Part shown: positions 44,640 to 57,102 of the stretch, in pieces
Position numbering within the stretch: position 1 is the first letter of the stretch
Layout of the letters: the number at the start of each line of letters is the position of its first letter
From: Tetmemena sp. SeJ-2015
Taxonomy: Eukaryota > Ciliophora > Spirotrichea > Sporadotrichida > Oxytrichidae
Reading direction: 5' to 3'
Assembly (NCBI GenBank): GCA_027382625.1
Contig: JAJKFJ010021710.1
Coordinates: 1-64,000 of the forward strand
Length of the DNA stretch: 64,000 bases
The notes under the pieces: model-generated
What the model saw: only the letters and a program-made list of their open reading frames with translations
Database searches by the model: none
What the model was told of the DNA's origin: nothing
Program-made: the position numbers and the translations under genes

Positions 44640-46825
44640 TTGCAAGAAGCTATCTGGCAATATTTTGTCTTTTTGCTAGACTAATAGAATATTTTAAAGA
44701 ATATGAAATTAAGGATTTAACTATGAGGGCCTTGACTTTGAGTGGGCCTCTTTGAGAATCTGATTAGTGATTCTCTAGTTCATTTAATATATTATAGTTA
44801 ATAAAATATTGACGTATTTTGAATCATTAAGCGCTGTGGACTGGTCATGGAAGACTGTGTCTTCTCGAGGCAGTTCAAGCGAAATGCTATTTACATCAAT
44901 ATTTTCAACTAAGTGGTTCTGAGTATTTATCACCTCAGACTCGTTTATTCTTAATAAAAAAATTGTCATCCATGATTTAAATTTATTGAATTACTTATTT
45001 TATCCCACAAATAAACATATCCATTTTCCTTTGAAACAAATAATTTTCCTTCTCGATTGATTAAAACAATTTTAATTCACCATTAATTCTTAATTTAAAT
45101 TCTTGTAGAAGGTTTCTTTATTTCTATACTTCGATCCACCGTGACACGAATGTCATTGGTGGCTGATTTATTGCTAACGCTGAAATTCTTGGGTTTTTAT
45201 CGGAAGGAGCTGCGTTTAGAGCTCAGCTGCTGCGCTTTACTGCTCTTAAAAATAAACACCCTATTGAAACAACTTATAAAATATAAAATGGCAGGTGAGG
45301 GATCGGCTACTTTGTGCTGCAGTTTCTTTGACTGCTCCTTCATATACTGCTTCACTCAATACAAATAATGGGAGGTATATAAAAGATAATTTTAAGGGTA
45401 AGTAAGATTATGAGAATTTGTGTTTTGACTACGTCTATACTCTATTATTCTGCTAATTCCCTATCAGCTCCAATTTGATTTAAACTCAAATTTTAAAACA
45501 CTTTAATATTTCTAATAGCTCCAAAATCTCGGAAATTACAAGTCCGCAATTTACGATATAGTGATTTTACTTGCTAACGACAAATCCAAACTCAAATACA
45601 AAAATTTTCAATATAATTATAACTTTTTAGCCGTTTATTTTCACCCTTTTGATGCAGCACCCGAAGATAATTACTATGATTATAACGATCATTCCGATAA
45701 TAGATTAATAAATTTCACTTTTTAAAAATAGAAGGAAGGCCATAGACCAGTACAAAAAAGGCCACCCTATGTTACTCATAAAAACTTCTTTGATCTTAAT
45801 CAGAATTGCTGGGTTTATTTAGAGCATCATAGTTAAATTTTTCATAAGCAATTATCTAGTCTATACTCTTGAACTCCCCCTCCTATGAATAAGTTAAACT
45901 TTATTTTAAAAAGTCAGGATATTTTTAAAGTTAAGGAGCTGAGTAGTATTTGATAAATCGGTGAAGATTATCACAGGTGTCGTGAATTAATCGTAGAAGC
46001 TGGAATTCAAATCCTGATAGAAGCTCTAAAGGCTCTAAATTAATAATCTTCACTCTATAGTTTAAAATTTCGACAAAATTGAGTCATTAGAAATTCTAGT
46101 CTGGTTTTATTAATACTCAGCCAGTAGAAGTATGATAAATAATTTACAGTTTGTATTGGCGATGATTAATATCTGATAAACTTGCTGTAGTTGCCACTGA
46201 TTATGAAGGCGTTATAAAATTGTTGTTACGGGGTTATAATACTGCCATCGTCTTAATCACTTGGATGAGGATCGTCATCTCTCCCGTCCGAGTTATTGCT
46301 TGGATCTTTATCTTTTCCATCGAAATTACCTAGTTAGAGATTCTGATCATTAGGTCCACCTGGAGGAGACCCGTTTCTCTCCATAAGCATTTCTATAGGC
46401 ATTTAATGAAGGGCATCTAGTCCAGCACTTTATTAAACGCCAATAGTTTTTAAAAATAAAAATTTGATTATTTATCTGAGTAACCGGTTATTGTACTCAT
46501 TAGCCAACTCAAGGAAATATAAACAAGGTATGATAAACATTTAAAGGGGGAGTGACTTGATTTTCAATTCCTCCTCTTTTTTATTCAAATTGTGTTATTT
46601 TTAAAAGCCTTTGAAAATCCGATTCTATTCTTTTCCAAAAAGATCTTCTCGCTCAGGTTTAAATCTGTTTTGAAGGACGTGCTTGAATTTTGTTTACTCC
46701 TGGTGGCAGATTTTTCAACTCTGGGTTGCTTAGTAATAGGTTTTTGCGAATTAATTAGTCTGGCCTTCTTTCGGATAATGATTGCGAGTGATGACTTTAT
46801 TATAGTTAAGAATTAAATTAAAAAG
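44640..46825 (-). CDS. predicted single-pass membrane protein
   Basis: Read from 46,825 downward: KSSLAIIIRKKARLINSQKP and a Ser/Lys-rich part, then MERNGSPPGGPNDQNLQ with an Asp/Asn-rich stretch, FYNAFIISGNYSKFIRY, INLEPLELLSGFEFQLLRLI-HDTCDNLHRFIKYYSAP, a membrane span (SIIGMIVIIIVIIFGCCIKR), then a cytoplasmic tail (YMKEQSKKLQHKVADPS; SSKRSSFRQKPKNFSVSNK; NHLVENIDVNSISLELP; LKEAHSKSRPSQ). A TTGGAGCT direct repeat (45466-45473 and 45517-45524) marks an IES. Segment order is inferred; start and stop are not fixed. The plus strand is also open across 45,520-45,870 but is read here as antisense to the span. Confidence 0.5.
45466..45524 (-). other. IES, pointer TTGGAGCT
   Basis: 8-bp direct repeat flanking an AT-rich insert; removal gives RDFGADRELAEQQSIDVVK in one open frame. 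Confidence 0.65.
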
Positions 46826-48303
46826 GGCGATTAGTTAAAATAATAAATGGAGAGTTGCAACTTCGTGGCAGTTTGAAATCACAGATTCACTCCTTGAAAT
46901 AGCACCTTGTTCGATAGCTTTTCAAAAAATAATTTGATTTTCTCCTTTAGTCATCGACTTAGCACCTCTCAGTATATTGAGATATGATTCGCCTCACTCT
47001 ATTAAATTCCTAATATCAAATTTTAATTAAATTTTTGTTGCTTATAACTCTGAAATGAACGCTCCCACTAAAAAGCTGCAAGGATAAAAAATTCTTAGAA
47101 TTTCATGCTGAATCGAATGGAGTAATTTATATTTAAATTGGATGCACTTTAACTGCTATAGAATTGCCAATTTTATTTAATTCAATAAATTAATTTTATT
47201 TTCAATTAAATTCTTAGCAAAATTAACTTTCTTCAAATTATTATTAATCAATGAAAATACAATAAGAGAGCATTCTTGAGATATAAAAGGGTTTATGAAA
47301 TTAAAAAAGGAAGAGATTTAATATAAATAAAAATTGGAAGTACTATGGTCTCAAGTATTTTAAAAGTCTTTCGGTTCCAATGAAATAATTATTCTGACAT
47401 CAGTGGATCATATAGAGCAATTGTTAGTTTATAATATCAATTCAATAGAAAGTACAAAAAGAGTTTTGAAGAAAAATATTCATAGATGTTGATTTTTAAA
47501 ATCGCTCTCGCATAATAATTTAAATAGAAAGAGGAAACTTAATACTTTCACACAAAGATATGATTTTAAATTAATCATCAGGCTCACCCTTATGACAAAA
47601 AAATATTTTTGAAAAACAACCAACCCTTCTAGCTGAGTATATTTTAAAAACTAGATGTTTCTCCGCTGTTAGGCTAGCTCCGGTGACTCCTTAGTGAGTT
47701 GGAATCCCCGAACCGATAATAAATAAATAATCCTTTGCAAAGCCACGACCAGAACAGGAACTGATTATTAATCCGATTATTAGCAGCATCAGAATTTATT
47801 AACTTTAGCGGTATCTTAAACTAAAATGTATCATAATTGCTATTTGTTTTATCTTAGTCGCATAATTATCAGCCGAAGTGAAAATAAATATAAGAGAGTG
47901 CCATTATTGAGGAATATAGTAAATGATTTTATAATTTTAGTTTAATATTGATAGAAAGACCTTTAACGAGAGTCCTTGCAAAATTTGTAACTCTATTTTT
48001 ATCTGATTCTGATTATGGAACAATCTCATCTTAAGGTAAATATTAATTCTCAACATTAAATTCATTTATCACATTCGTCTATATATTAAAGATGATCTAA
48101 AAATTTGTAAACCATATAAAAATTAGTATATAAGAATAATATAAGTTTATGTTAAAGAGAGAGGGCAAGGGATCCTTCCCTTCAATTAGAAAATTTTAAT
48201 ATATTTACATGATTAGATTGCCTCTCAGCCCGTTACTACGAGCGTTAAATTATATCAAGAATGACTTCATAAGTTTATATTACGATATCTGAATATGAAC
48301 AAA
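46826..48303. other. AT-rich region, no gene assigned
   Basis: Mostly AT-rich. A short higher-GC patch at 47,650-47,770 was examined for a tRNA and rejected. Short stretches may be MDSs of neighbouring genes. Confidence 0.35.
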
Positions 48304-50302
48304 TCACTCTTCTTTAAATCTATGAAGATTTAAAGTTATTAATTCTTGCTCGTTGCTCTAGGTAGTGGCCGACTCTTGAACCTCTTCCTTTTAACCTTCT
48401 TAAGAATGACTTTGGACTGTTTTTTGCAGTGTCTTATTTTCGAACGACTCTATCTTGTCCGTGCTCAGAGTGAGTTAAGGGATGCTATTGATAGAGGGGA
48501 TGCTGAATTGAGAGAGATCGGAAAAGCTCTCTATATCTTTTATGTCACACATACTACTTAGATTTTCAGTTCTATTCATTAAATATGATATTGATAGCAA
48601 TAAAATTAAATGTTTCTTCTTATGATTGCAGCTGTCGTAGTCTTATTCCCTGCGACTGGAAGCTGTCCTTTCTTAGTGCAGCTAACTATTGTTTTGTTCC
48701 TCTTCGAACTCTAACTACTCTGAATTGCTTGCATTCGGCTGTTGAGGTTATTTTATTTTATTTACTCTAAATAAATGCATTCAATAATTTGAGGTTGAGT
48801 TTCAGAGTTCAGCTCAGAATCTTGAACTCCCATCAGTTTCTTGAAAAATGTGCATTTCCTGACCTCTCTCTTGCAGTGCCATTTCACTTTCCCATTCGGC
48901 AAAAATCTTTTCTTACTCAAAGAAAGAATTAAATTGATATCTTAAATACTTTGATTGATTCTTCAAGCAAAACTTAATCACTATTATCCAAACTGAAATG
49001 AAGAGCAGCGCCACTATTATAGGTAAATATTTTTATAGTCAAAAAACTTTTTTCTTTGGTAGTCCTGTAGTTAAGAATTAAACAAGCTCATCTTCTTGCT
49101 CTTCATTAGATTAGCGGATGGCAGTTTAAGCCTTATTATCTAATTGAATGGGATTACTACTAAACTGGGAGTCCAGAAATTTAGCATTATTTATACTTGA
49201 GAAATCTCCCTTTAAATAAGTGAATGATGGAAATTAAAATATCATCTCCCTAATAAAGAGCTTGGAAAACTTGATTCTAATTCCAAAGGTCCAGGTAAAT
49301 AAATATTTGCGTCCCGTAGTACCTATCAAATACGTCGTTAATAGCTCTGAACTAATTACTGATGCCGTCAATTAAAAGATTATTTTTGAAATTAAAGATA
49401 AATTATTTTTCTCATTCTTTCTTATGTGGATTAGTTAAATTAGTAGAGTCCTGTTAGTGTGTAGTTCTAGTACGAATAGGAGGCGCTCTATTCTTCGAGG
49501 CTACTATAAATAAAGCTGCTTTTTTATCTTTAAATTATAATGCTACTGTTTGAGCCCGACTTGGTTAACAATTGTTAAAACTAACTTACAATTATAAGTT
49601 TTATATAGTTTTTGAAATACAATTGAGAAGATGTAAAATGAAGAAGATGTATCATGTATTTTTATTAAGATTCATAGAGGACTGCATTGGTAACGAGTGT
49701 TCTGAAGTGCTGAATATGCCTGTTGATGTTCATCCCCTGGATTAGTTTGAGGTAGACTTGGTCTTTAGTTTCCCGACATCGCAAATGTCTGAAATATTTG
49801 AGGGAATAACCACCGGGTACTTGCTATTATTGTTGACTATAGTAATTTAAATATTTATTTTGCCTGAGGAATTTATTGCTTAGCCTGGAACTGTTGTTGT
49901 ATTTAAATACCTTAGTTAAAGGAACTTAACAAGTAATTAAAACTTAAAAAATGGATAATTTTTATGGTCAATATATTTATATAAATCATTTCATATTAAT
50001 GTCAAAATTTAAAGGAAAATATTATCTTTGTACTAATTGTATTTTAAGATCTTGATTAAATTAAAAATCTTCAAATAAACTCTTATTTAAATATATTATA
50101 TAAATTGGAACTATTGCTGGTAGATACTTGAATCGTCTTGAAGGGAAATGTATTTCTAAACTGGTCTGGTCTGTGGTTGATATAATGGCGTGCTATTCTT
50201 TTTGGCATTTAGTCTAGTGATTGGGAGGCAGCAAGGCCAATTAAAGAGAGTAAATTTTGGATAATTAGCAAAAGCATCAGACCAGAACAAGTTCTTCTCC
50301 AT
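48304..50302 (-). CDS. predicted single-pass membrane protein with acidic tail
   Basis: ATG at 50302 (MEKNLFWSDAFANYPKFTLF), TGA at 48306-48304. Segments in order: LYQPQTRPVQKYISLQDDSS; GGYSLKYFRHLRCRE with KDQVYLKLIQGMNINRHIQH; INDVFDRYYGTQIFIYLDLW; NNAKFLDSQFSSNPIQLDNK; span IIVALLFISVWIIVIKFCL; RFLPNGKVKWHCKREVRK; PQQPNASNSEQLEFEEEQNN; DIKDIESFSDLSQFSIPS and a Ser/Glu-rich end. AT-rich inserts between these are presumed IESs. No signal peptide at the proposed start. No family recognised. Confidence 0.55.
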
Positions 50303-50705
50303 TCTATAAAAACCATCGTATATTATAATTATTAAACAAAATTAAAGCATTCTTAAAATGGGATTCACATAATTCTTGAATAATTTTAGCCTCTTGTTCA
50401 TTATTTTTCATATTAAATTGAGCAAAGAACTAATTCGTATTATAATATTTCACTTTGCTTAAGTAATTTTAAAAGAGTAAATTTAAGATGATATCTTTCT
50501 ATATTAATTTTGGAAAGTGTTTAGCTAAAATAATTTGCAATGCACATTATTCCTATCAGTTTTATCGCCTTTCTATCATACCTATAATGAATTAATCTTT
50601 CAATTATGGAAATCTAATAAAAGAAGAAGAAAAAATAATTACTACTGTGTGATTTATAGCATTATAAATTTAAAAGAGAGTGTTTGCTTCTTTACAAACG
50701 AATTC

Positions 50706-53612
50706 TCAATCATCAAAGTCGGAGCTGGAATTGTTATTGCTAAAAATAAAAAGATGCAAATCCAATAATTCTAACTTCAAATTTAAAGTAAGAAATAATA
50801 TCAGAGTTTCGCTCATCTTTTAAAGGTTATTAGAAGTTTATGATTTTAAAATTCTAAAAAAAGAATCTTAAAAAGCGATTTAAGCTGGGAAATTGGGATC
50901 ACCTGCGTCATTTACTTTGAATTAAAAATTAAGTGTTTGAAGGAAGCTTTCCTCTCCGAGGCTAAAGATGCTGCAACTGGAGCTTCATTATCATTTTGAT
51001 CTCTCTAATCCAAAGATTTGTTAATATCAGCCGCACCTTAGAGCTTCATTCTGAGGAGTGAAACTTTAGCCTGGGTTATTTAAGGACCTCTTGCTTATTG
51101 GAGGCAAGAAACTTTGAAAAATAAAGTTAAGAAATGGAATATCTTCTAAACTTTGACTATTGGAATCAAAGTTGGAGTTATCCTTGCTCTTAAACATTTC
51201 TTTTGGCTGATTTTAGGTATTTGAATTCAGGGATTGTGCAGCCGTTCGAGACCTCTCATTTACCTTGCTAGGAATCTTTTAGAAACCCTCCTCTTCTTGA
51301 TTATTTTGAACATTCTTTTAGCTCAAATTTTTATTACAATACTTATACTTACTCACTTTTAAAGATAAAATTATCGTCTGAGAGTCTTAGAGAACTACGT
51401 TTCTCGGGTATAATCTATTATTTTTGCGATATAGAGAGCGATTTCTATGCCTTAAGCAAGCTGTTGCTTAACTTCTTTTGAGCCTCTTTTTGCTTTTGAG
51501 CTGCTGCTGCAGCTTACTTTGCCTATGCTTGTCTCTACTCATAATTATTGCTGTCTTGCTCCTCCCCATATTCCTGTCCATACGCCTAATCTTCCTCACT
51601 CTGTAGTTTCTAGGAAGTCATGAACTCCTTATTCAGCATTTGTTGCTCCTTCAAGGCTGCTGGCACCTTCTGTTACACTTTAATATAATAAGATTTTGAT
51701 TTCTCTGTTAGTTGTTGATGTTGTTGTTAACGACAAGTGGATTTGCTAAAGTGTTATTCATCATCAGCATTAACCCGCTGTTGTCAAAATTAATATTTAA
51801 AAAAAATTATCAACATAATGAACTTTATTCATTGTCAAGATGAGGTGCGTAAGATTCTTAATTCTACAAATTAGCTTAGGTACCACCATTCAGGTTTTTT
51901 AGATACAAATTTTTTACTTAAATTCAATTAGATAGGCAGTATACTCCCCTGGAACATCGTACAGTGGCAAGGAAGACATATTGTGGATGTCATCATTTTC
52001 TTGCTCCTAGTTTTCTAAATTCTGAGCTTCTCTGTTGATTTAGTGACTAGCAAAATTTAATTCCAAGTTTACATTAATATTAAATTCTACTCTAGCACTA
52101 TACTTGCTCTGCTTAGTTTATTTTTTGCCTTTGCCAGCAGCCTTTTCCTCATCACAGATTTGATCAGTGGGCACCTTTATATTTTGACGCTCTGATACTT
52201 GCGAGAAGTCCTCCTTCCTGGCCTTTCTGTTCAGCTGCATATTTGAAAAGCAAGTGCAAGTGCGCAGTGACTCCTTTATAGCGTATCTCTTTTTCCCATT
52301 TATAAAAGAAGAGAATCTGAATTTTCATAAAAAATTTTCTAGCTTACTGACAACGCAGAATCTGAAGAAAATGCCTGCTGCGGCTGCTAGAACAATAAGG
52401 ATGATAATTATTGGCAGACCCACTGAACAAAGGCATTCCCACCATCTGAGCCACCTGATTTAGTTGAATTGTCGCCGTCGGTGGGGGTGGGATCACCTCC
52501 ATTATCATCAGGAACCTCATAAATATCCTGACTTTCGTCAAAATCGAGCAGTGATTGATACTCTGATAGGTTTGCGGTCTAGATCAGGTCATAAACTTGG
52601 GTAACATTTGTCAATTAAAAATTGCTAAAAGAGAGATTAATGAATTTGTGAACTTAGTGTAGTAGAACACTTTCTAATTGAAAAGAGTGTTGTATAAGTT
52701 GTCAATAGCAGTCAAATAATCTGTAACCAGCCCTATTACCTGTATCACCTAAAATAAATGTAATATCTAAAAATTTTATTCTCCTTTTTTATTTAATTAT
52801 TTATTGTTTTACATTTATTCTTTAGAAATTTTAATTGCTTTTAGCGTAAAAATAATTTCGATAGGCAACCTATGGTTTATTTTGGACAGAATTTTAAGAT
52901 AATATAATTAAAGTTGAAAAGAAAAATCTCTTTTTAATTTAAATTTAATGCTTAATTAGGATCTTGAAAATATATTTTCATTTTGTTACAAATAAAATGG
53001 GAATAATGTGATAGCGCTTAAATTATCTGGTTGATTGTTGACCAACTCGTCGAATACTGTGGTTGAATAAGTTTATAGTGTGTTTGCATAGTCGATTGTT
53101 GTGACAAGGCTTTCGTAGAAATCAGCTTGAGTTACTTGCATTCTCCCTGTTGTGTATACATCAAATACTTTTAGATTTCAGATTTAAGTAAATCAGTAAC
53201 TTAAAATCCGTTAATTACATCTTTTATAAAGATATTTATTTTGGAAAATTAATCCAGCAAACTCTAAAATTAAAATTAAAATGAAATTAACTAAAGAGGG
53301 CGATGTGAAAATATTTACGTTTACTTTTAAATTTAATAACATGATCTAATTTTAAAAGAGTTATAATTGTAATATTGAGCCACTAAGTCAGTGATGTTAT
53401 AGCTGAAGTTATTCAATGTTATTGAAATGTTTGCGTAAGGATTTATCATTGATAAGACAAATGAGTTTATTTACAAATTTACTGGGGTATCTCCGCCATC
53501 TGTAGGGTCTGTAATGATTCCTCCATCTCCAGTGTCAGTGCCGTTTGTTTAAGTATCTCCTCCGCCATTATTGTGGTCTGGTTGGTATTCGTAAACCAAT
53601 ATAAATAAGCAA
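50706..53612 (-). CDS. surface protein with Gly/Asp-rich ectodomain, one span, Gln-rich tail
   Basis: Read from about 53,612: hydrophobic start CLFILVYEYQ, Gly/Asp/Thr-rich linker (NGTDTGDGG), SITLNNFSYNITDLVAQYYN, MQVTQADFYESLVTTIDYAN, FYYTKFTN-VTQVYDLIQT (joined by an IES with pointer ACAAAT), DESQDIYEVPDDNGGDPTP, STKSGGS joined by pointer TCAG to the span GLPIIIILIVLAAAAGIFF. Tail: basic, then VSERQNIKVPTDQICDEEKA, QQENDDIHNMSS-like, QKVPAALKEQQMLNKEFMTS with a Gln/Ala/Lys-rich helix, PSKVNERSRTAAQSLNS, VNDAGDPNFPAQIAF and a TGA at 50708-50706 after NNNSSSDFDD. Start codon unidentified. No family recognised. Confidence 0.55.
52430..52465 (-). other. short IES, pointer TCAG (approximate limits)
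   Basis: Removing 23 bp between two TCAG copies shifts STKSGGS into the frame of the membrane span (VGLPIIIILIVLA). The pointer is only 4 bp, so alternatives exist. Confidence 0.55.
52606..52649 (-). other. IES, pointer ACAAAT
   Basis: Plus copies ATTTGT at 52606-52611 and 52644-52649. Removal eliminates a TGA and joins VFYYTKFTN to VTQVYDLIQTAN in frame. Confidence 0.85.
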
Positions 53613-53809
53613 TCTATTTAAAAATAACAAAAAATAATGAAAGTTCTTAAATGCTTTACTCAATTTATGATGTGAATCAGTCAATTTAAGAAATCAAGAA
53701 AAAAATTATTATATAAAACCCCAAAATTATAAAAGGGTTTTTTAAATTTTAATTTTTAAATTCTCTTGAAAAAATCTTTTAAAAAATTTTTTAGGGAAGG
53801 GCTTTTTAT

Positions 53810-55641
53810 CTTATTAATTCCTTTTGAGGAAGTTGAATTATCTGTAGTGCTTGAATCTTAAAGATGCCTACTAGCACTTCTAAACTATTATACATTTGGA
53901 GTTGTCTAAATGGCCTCCTCTTCTCGATTTTTATTCTCTCCTATCAAAGGAGTTTAACTCCACATTTTATTCTCTCTAAAATCCTAATGTAGTGTACTCG
54001 CCAGCAATTTTTCAATTTTCAAAGTCTTAGCTTATTCTTTGTCATTTTGAGATGCCGGGGTAAAACTTTAAGTGGTGACTACTATAAACAGGAGAGAAAG
54101 GCAAAATTAAATTTGGGAATGAGTTTTAGTGTTATTGAATAAACAATTTATTTTTTATGAACTTAATTTTTCTTATTTCCACCTAAAAATAATTTAATTA
54201 CCACCATTTAAAAAGAAAATAAATTTTGAGTTGAATAGAAAAAACTTTATAATATAAACTTAAATTTAAACCTTCTATAGCGATGATTGTAAACTTTGGT
54301 TTATGTCCTCTTTCTCGAAAGGGATCTGAGATTCTGAGTTCTTCTTGTGAGCAGCCAGTCTGTCATAAAATATAATTCAATGTTTGCACTTCTAGGAGAT
54401 ATACAAAATTATCAAGCATGCTCTTATTTAAAGATAATTCCATAGTAGGTGAGTTAGTCATCATGGAAAGATCTGGGTACTATGAAATTATAAAAAATAT
54501 TCAAGATGAAAAGTTTGTCAACATTTAATAAAATTTCAGTGGGCAGGCTGATACTGTTGTTGACTTTTACGAAGCTCTGATCCGTCTTAGTTGATTCAAA
54601 AGCCCTTAAATTAGTATGCTAATTGCCAATTTGCTACTATTCACTGTCGATTTGATTTTTATTGCTGCGTCTCTGCTACAGTTTAATGACTCTGTAGCTT
54701 CTCTAAATGCAACTACATTCTCTTATGCTCTTCTTAAATGCGTAGCTTACCCTCCCATCTTCCTTATTCACTTGCTGCAAGCAAATAAATAAAGAATATA
54801 TTAAGCAGAAGAAGAATATGAGCACAGGTGATGAAATTGCGAAAGTAATCACGATTAGGATTGGGATGCCAATTTTCAAGAAGGATCTAAGCACTGAGGA
54901 ACTACTGCCAGTAGTTTTATATTGGTCGCCTTGACCTTTTTCGCCTAGAGTATTGTCGAAAGAAATGAGAGCAGCATAGTTATAATTCAAAATCTTCATA
55001 TTTTATATAACAGACATTTAGTTCCTAAGGTCAACTTGTCTGGTGAGCTCTTAAATTGTAGCCGCACTTAAAGTAAAAAAGAATTGATGCACTACTGAGG
55101 TTCAAGTGCGCTAATCAGAGTTATAAAATAAGTTTGGTTGAAGACGGCTACATAGGACTCATTCATTCAGCTGAGGAACTGAGATATTGTTTTGATTCCT
55201 GCTGATAACAAAATATTAAAAAGGGTTAATTACTGCTGTAGACAGCTTTCTCTTTGAAATTGTAGTGTAGTTGTAAACCTGCTCAAGTAAATCACTAGTG
55301 AAGGTTCACTTTATTACTGCTGCGTAGAATTAGTCTTGAGATAACTGATTAAAAAATATTGGCTAATAAAATCATCATACTGCTCCGGCTCATTTATCAG
55401 TTTGAGAAATTTGGAAACGGGTTTTAAGTTTAGGTATCACTACTCGAATTAAAAAATATTGCTAATGAAGTATGGAAATAATTAAAATTTGCGTTTTCAA
55501 GCTTACCTATGTTTCGATAATTTAGCTCTTTAAGATGTAATCCTGGTGATCTTTTTCATAATTAAGATGGCTGTTTCGATCCTTCGCCTAGATTCTTAAT
55601 AGCTGTAAGCAAGTGAGCAGGACAAACTGATTCCATAACAT
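53810..55641 (-). CDS. predicted type I membrane protein
   Basis: ATG at 55641 with signal-like MLWNQFVLLTCLQLLRIQA, then NYEKDHQDYILKSQIIETQ; ectodomain pieces QLSQDQFYAAVIK, TFTSDLLEQVYNYTTISKR and SYVAVFNQTYFITLISALEP; FDNTLGEKGQGDQYKTTG; span IGIPILIVITFAISSPVLIF; cytoplasmic tail INKEDGRVSYAFKKSIREC-like, then VIKLQQRRSNKNQID, NLRAFESTKTDQSFVKVNNS, DRLAAHKKNSESQIPFEKED and, after an AT-rich insert, TLKIEKLLASTLHQDFRENK and Ser/Thr-rich sequence to about 53,810. In-frame TGAs after AVIK and QFLS mark unresolved IESs. Stop not fixed. No family recognised. Confidence 0.55.
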
Positions 55642-55941
55642 TATATTTATTTGAATTTCAAGCTAAAATTAAAATATTCATAAGAAAAAAGAAAACGCAG
55701 TAAAGTGAGTTGCTTTATGAAGAATAAATATCCTTCTAAACTTATATATGATCTGAAATAATGAACTTTAAAATGGCTTTAAATTTATTTTCTCTTGTAA
55801 AGGCCTTCCCTTGATTTACTCTTTCGTGTTCAAACTCTTTGATTTTTAAACTTATTTTCATCTGATGTGCAGGTTGGAATGTTTTGGTTAGTTCCCTTCA
55901 TTAAAGAAAAAATTAATTTCTTTCTCTAAAATTTAGTTAAG

Positions 55942-56960
55942 TCAAGATTTGTGACTAAGAAGCTGAGAGGTTGATTACTGACAGATGTGTGCACGATTGC
56001 GGCTTAGCTTGTATTGCTAATATTTCTGGAATGATAGGCCATCATTTCCTCTTAGTTTAAATTCTTATGACGACTGGTTTTACAAATTTTCCGCTGCTCT
56101 TATTCGCTAAGACTGTTCATTTTATAAAAATAATCTACTCTAAAAAAAATTAATTTAAAATTCTGCGGCGTTAACTTTACTAGAAGATGGAAGCAGACAG
56201 CGTAAAAAGCAACAAATGATCAAATCGATTCTAAATTATAACAAATTTTTATTTAAATATGCAACCTTTCCTGCGGCAATTGTATTTCCTTAAATGTCTA
56301 AAATTAAAATCATTTTAAAATAACTTATAAATATCCTTTAGCGTTTATCCCATTTCAAGAGCACCTTGAAAATCAAAATCAAAAGCGTTACAAAAAGGAT
56401 AATCACCAGAACTATTTTAAAATATTAAATATTTTAACTGGTAATCCAAATTAAAGGAAGGAATCTAACACATCTTGTTTCAAACAAAGATTTAAAACAA
56501 TAAAAAAGCGATTATTATAGCATGTTTCATGACTTTAATAACCTTTGTTGAGTTAGTGGAATTAGCATCACCAACTGTCTACTATCTGTTTTAAAGAAAT
56601 CGAGCTCATCATTTAATGTTTAATTTTAATTTAATAAAAGCTCCTGAATAATTAGTACTTTACTGTATTTGGTGAGTCAAGTTTTAGGGCTGTTTTGTTT
56701 CAACGTAACTAATTTACCCTAATATGTGATCATTCATGTTCATATCTGAAAGCAAAGGATCTTTTTCTAGTACATTATTTAGAAAATTATCTCTTTATTA
56801 ATTTTTGAATTTGGGTTTATATGATTAGCCTTTCATTTTGAGGGATAAGAGTTTTGAGGAGAAAGAAAGGAATAGCAAAAAGATGATCCGTAGGATATTT
56901 TATATTTGTTTCTTATTTAAATAACACATTAAAGCTAAAAATAATATGCCTTAGATTATT
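55942..56960 (-). CDS. small predicted single-pass membrane protein
   Basis: TGA at 55944-55942. Read from about 56,960: hydrophobic signal-like IIFLLFLSFSS; ectodomain NMNDHILGQISYVETKQPQ; VGDANSTNSTKVIKVMKHA; span IVLVIILFVTLLILIFKVLL; tail EQSQRIRAAENLQNQSSQEF and YQQYKLSRNRAHICQQS. Built from separate open segments with presumed IESs between them; the start is not identified. Same overall architecture as its neighbours. Confidence 0.45.
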
Positions 56961-57102
56961 AGAGTAACCACTACATGTAATCTCAATTTATTTATAGTTC
57001 TCTCATTTTATTCTTTTCACAAGATTTATCAAGCTAATTAAATAGAAAGAATCAAAATATTCTTTGCTTCTACTTTACTTTGATTTAACTACTTTGGTTG
57101 TC

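Noticed and set aside
45520..45870. Plus-strand frame of about 115 codons, first taken as an inverted MDS
   Set aside because: The minus strand has a typical membrane span followed by basic residues, consistent with neighbouring minus segments; no cross-strand pointer was found.
47640..47770. tRNA-like patch
   Set aside because: A GGTTCG-like word is present, but no cloverleaf with correct D, anticodon and T arms could be drawn on either strand.
49630..49880. Plus-strand frame with a hydrophobic end
   Set aside because: The minus frame (KDQVYLKLIQGMNINRHIQH) fits the surrounding minus-strand gene and uses TAA/TAG as Gln.
53718..53730. CCCCAAAA word resembling a telomere unit
   Set aside because: A single copy within a low-complexity A-rich stretch; no tandem C4A4 repeat, so not a telomere or TBE end.
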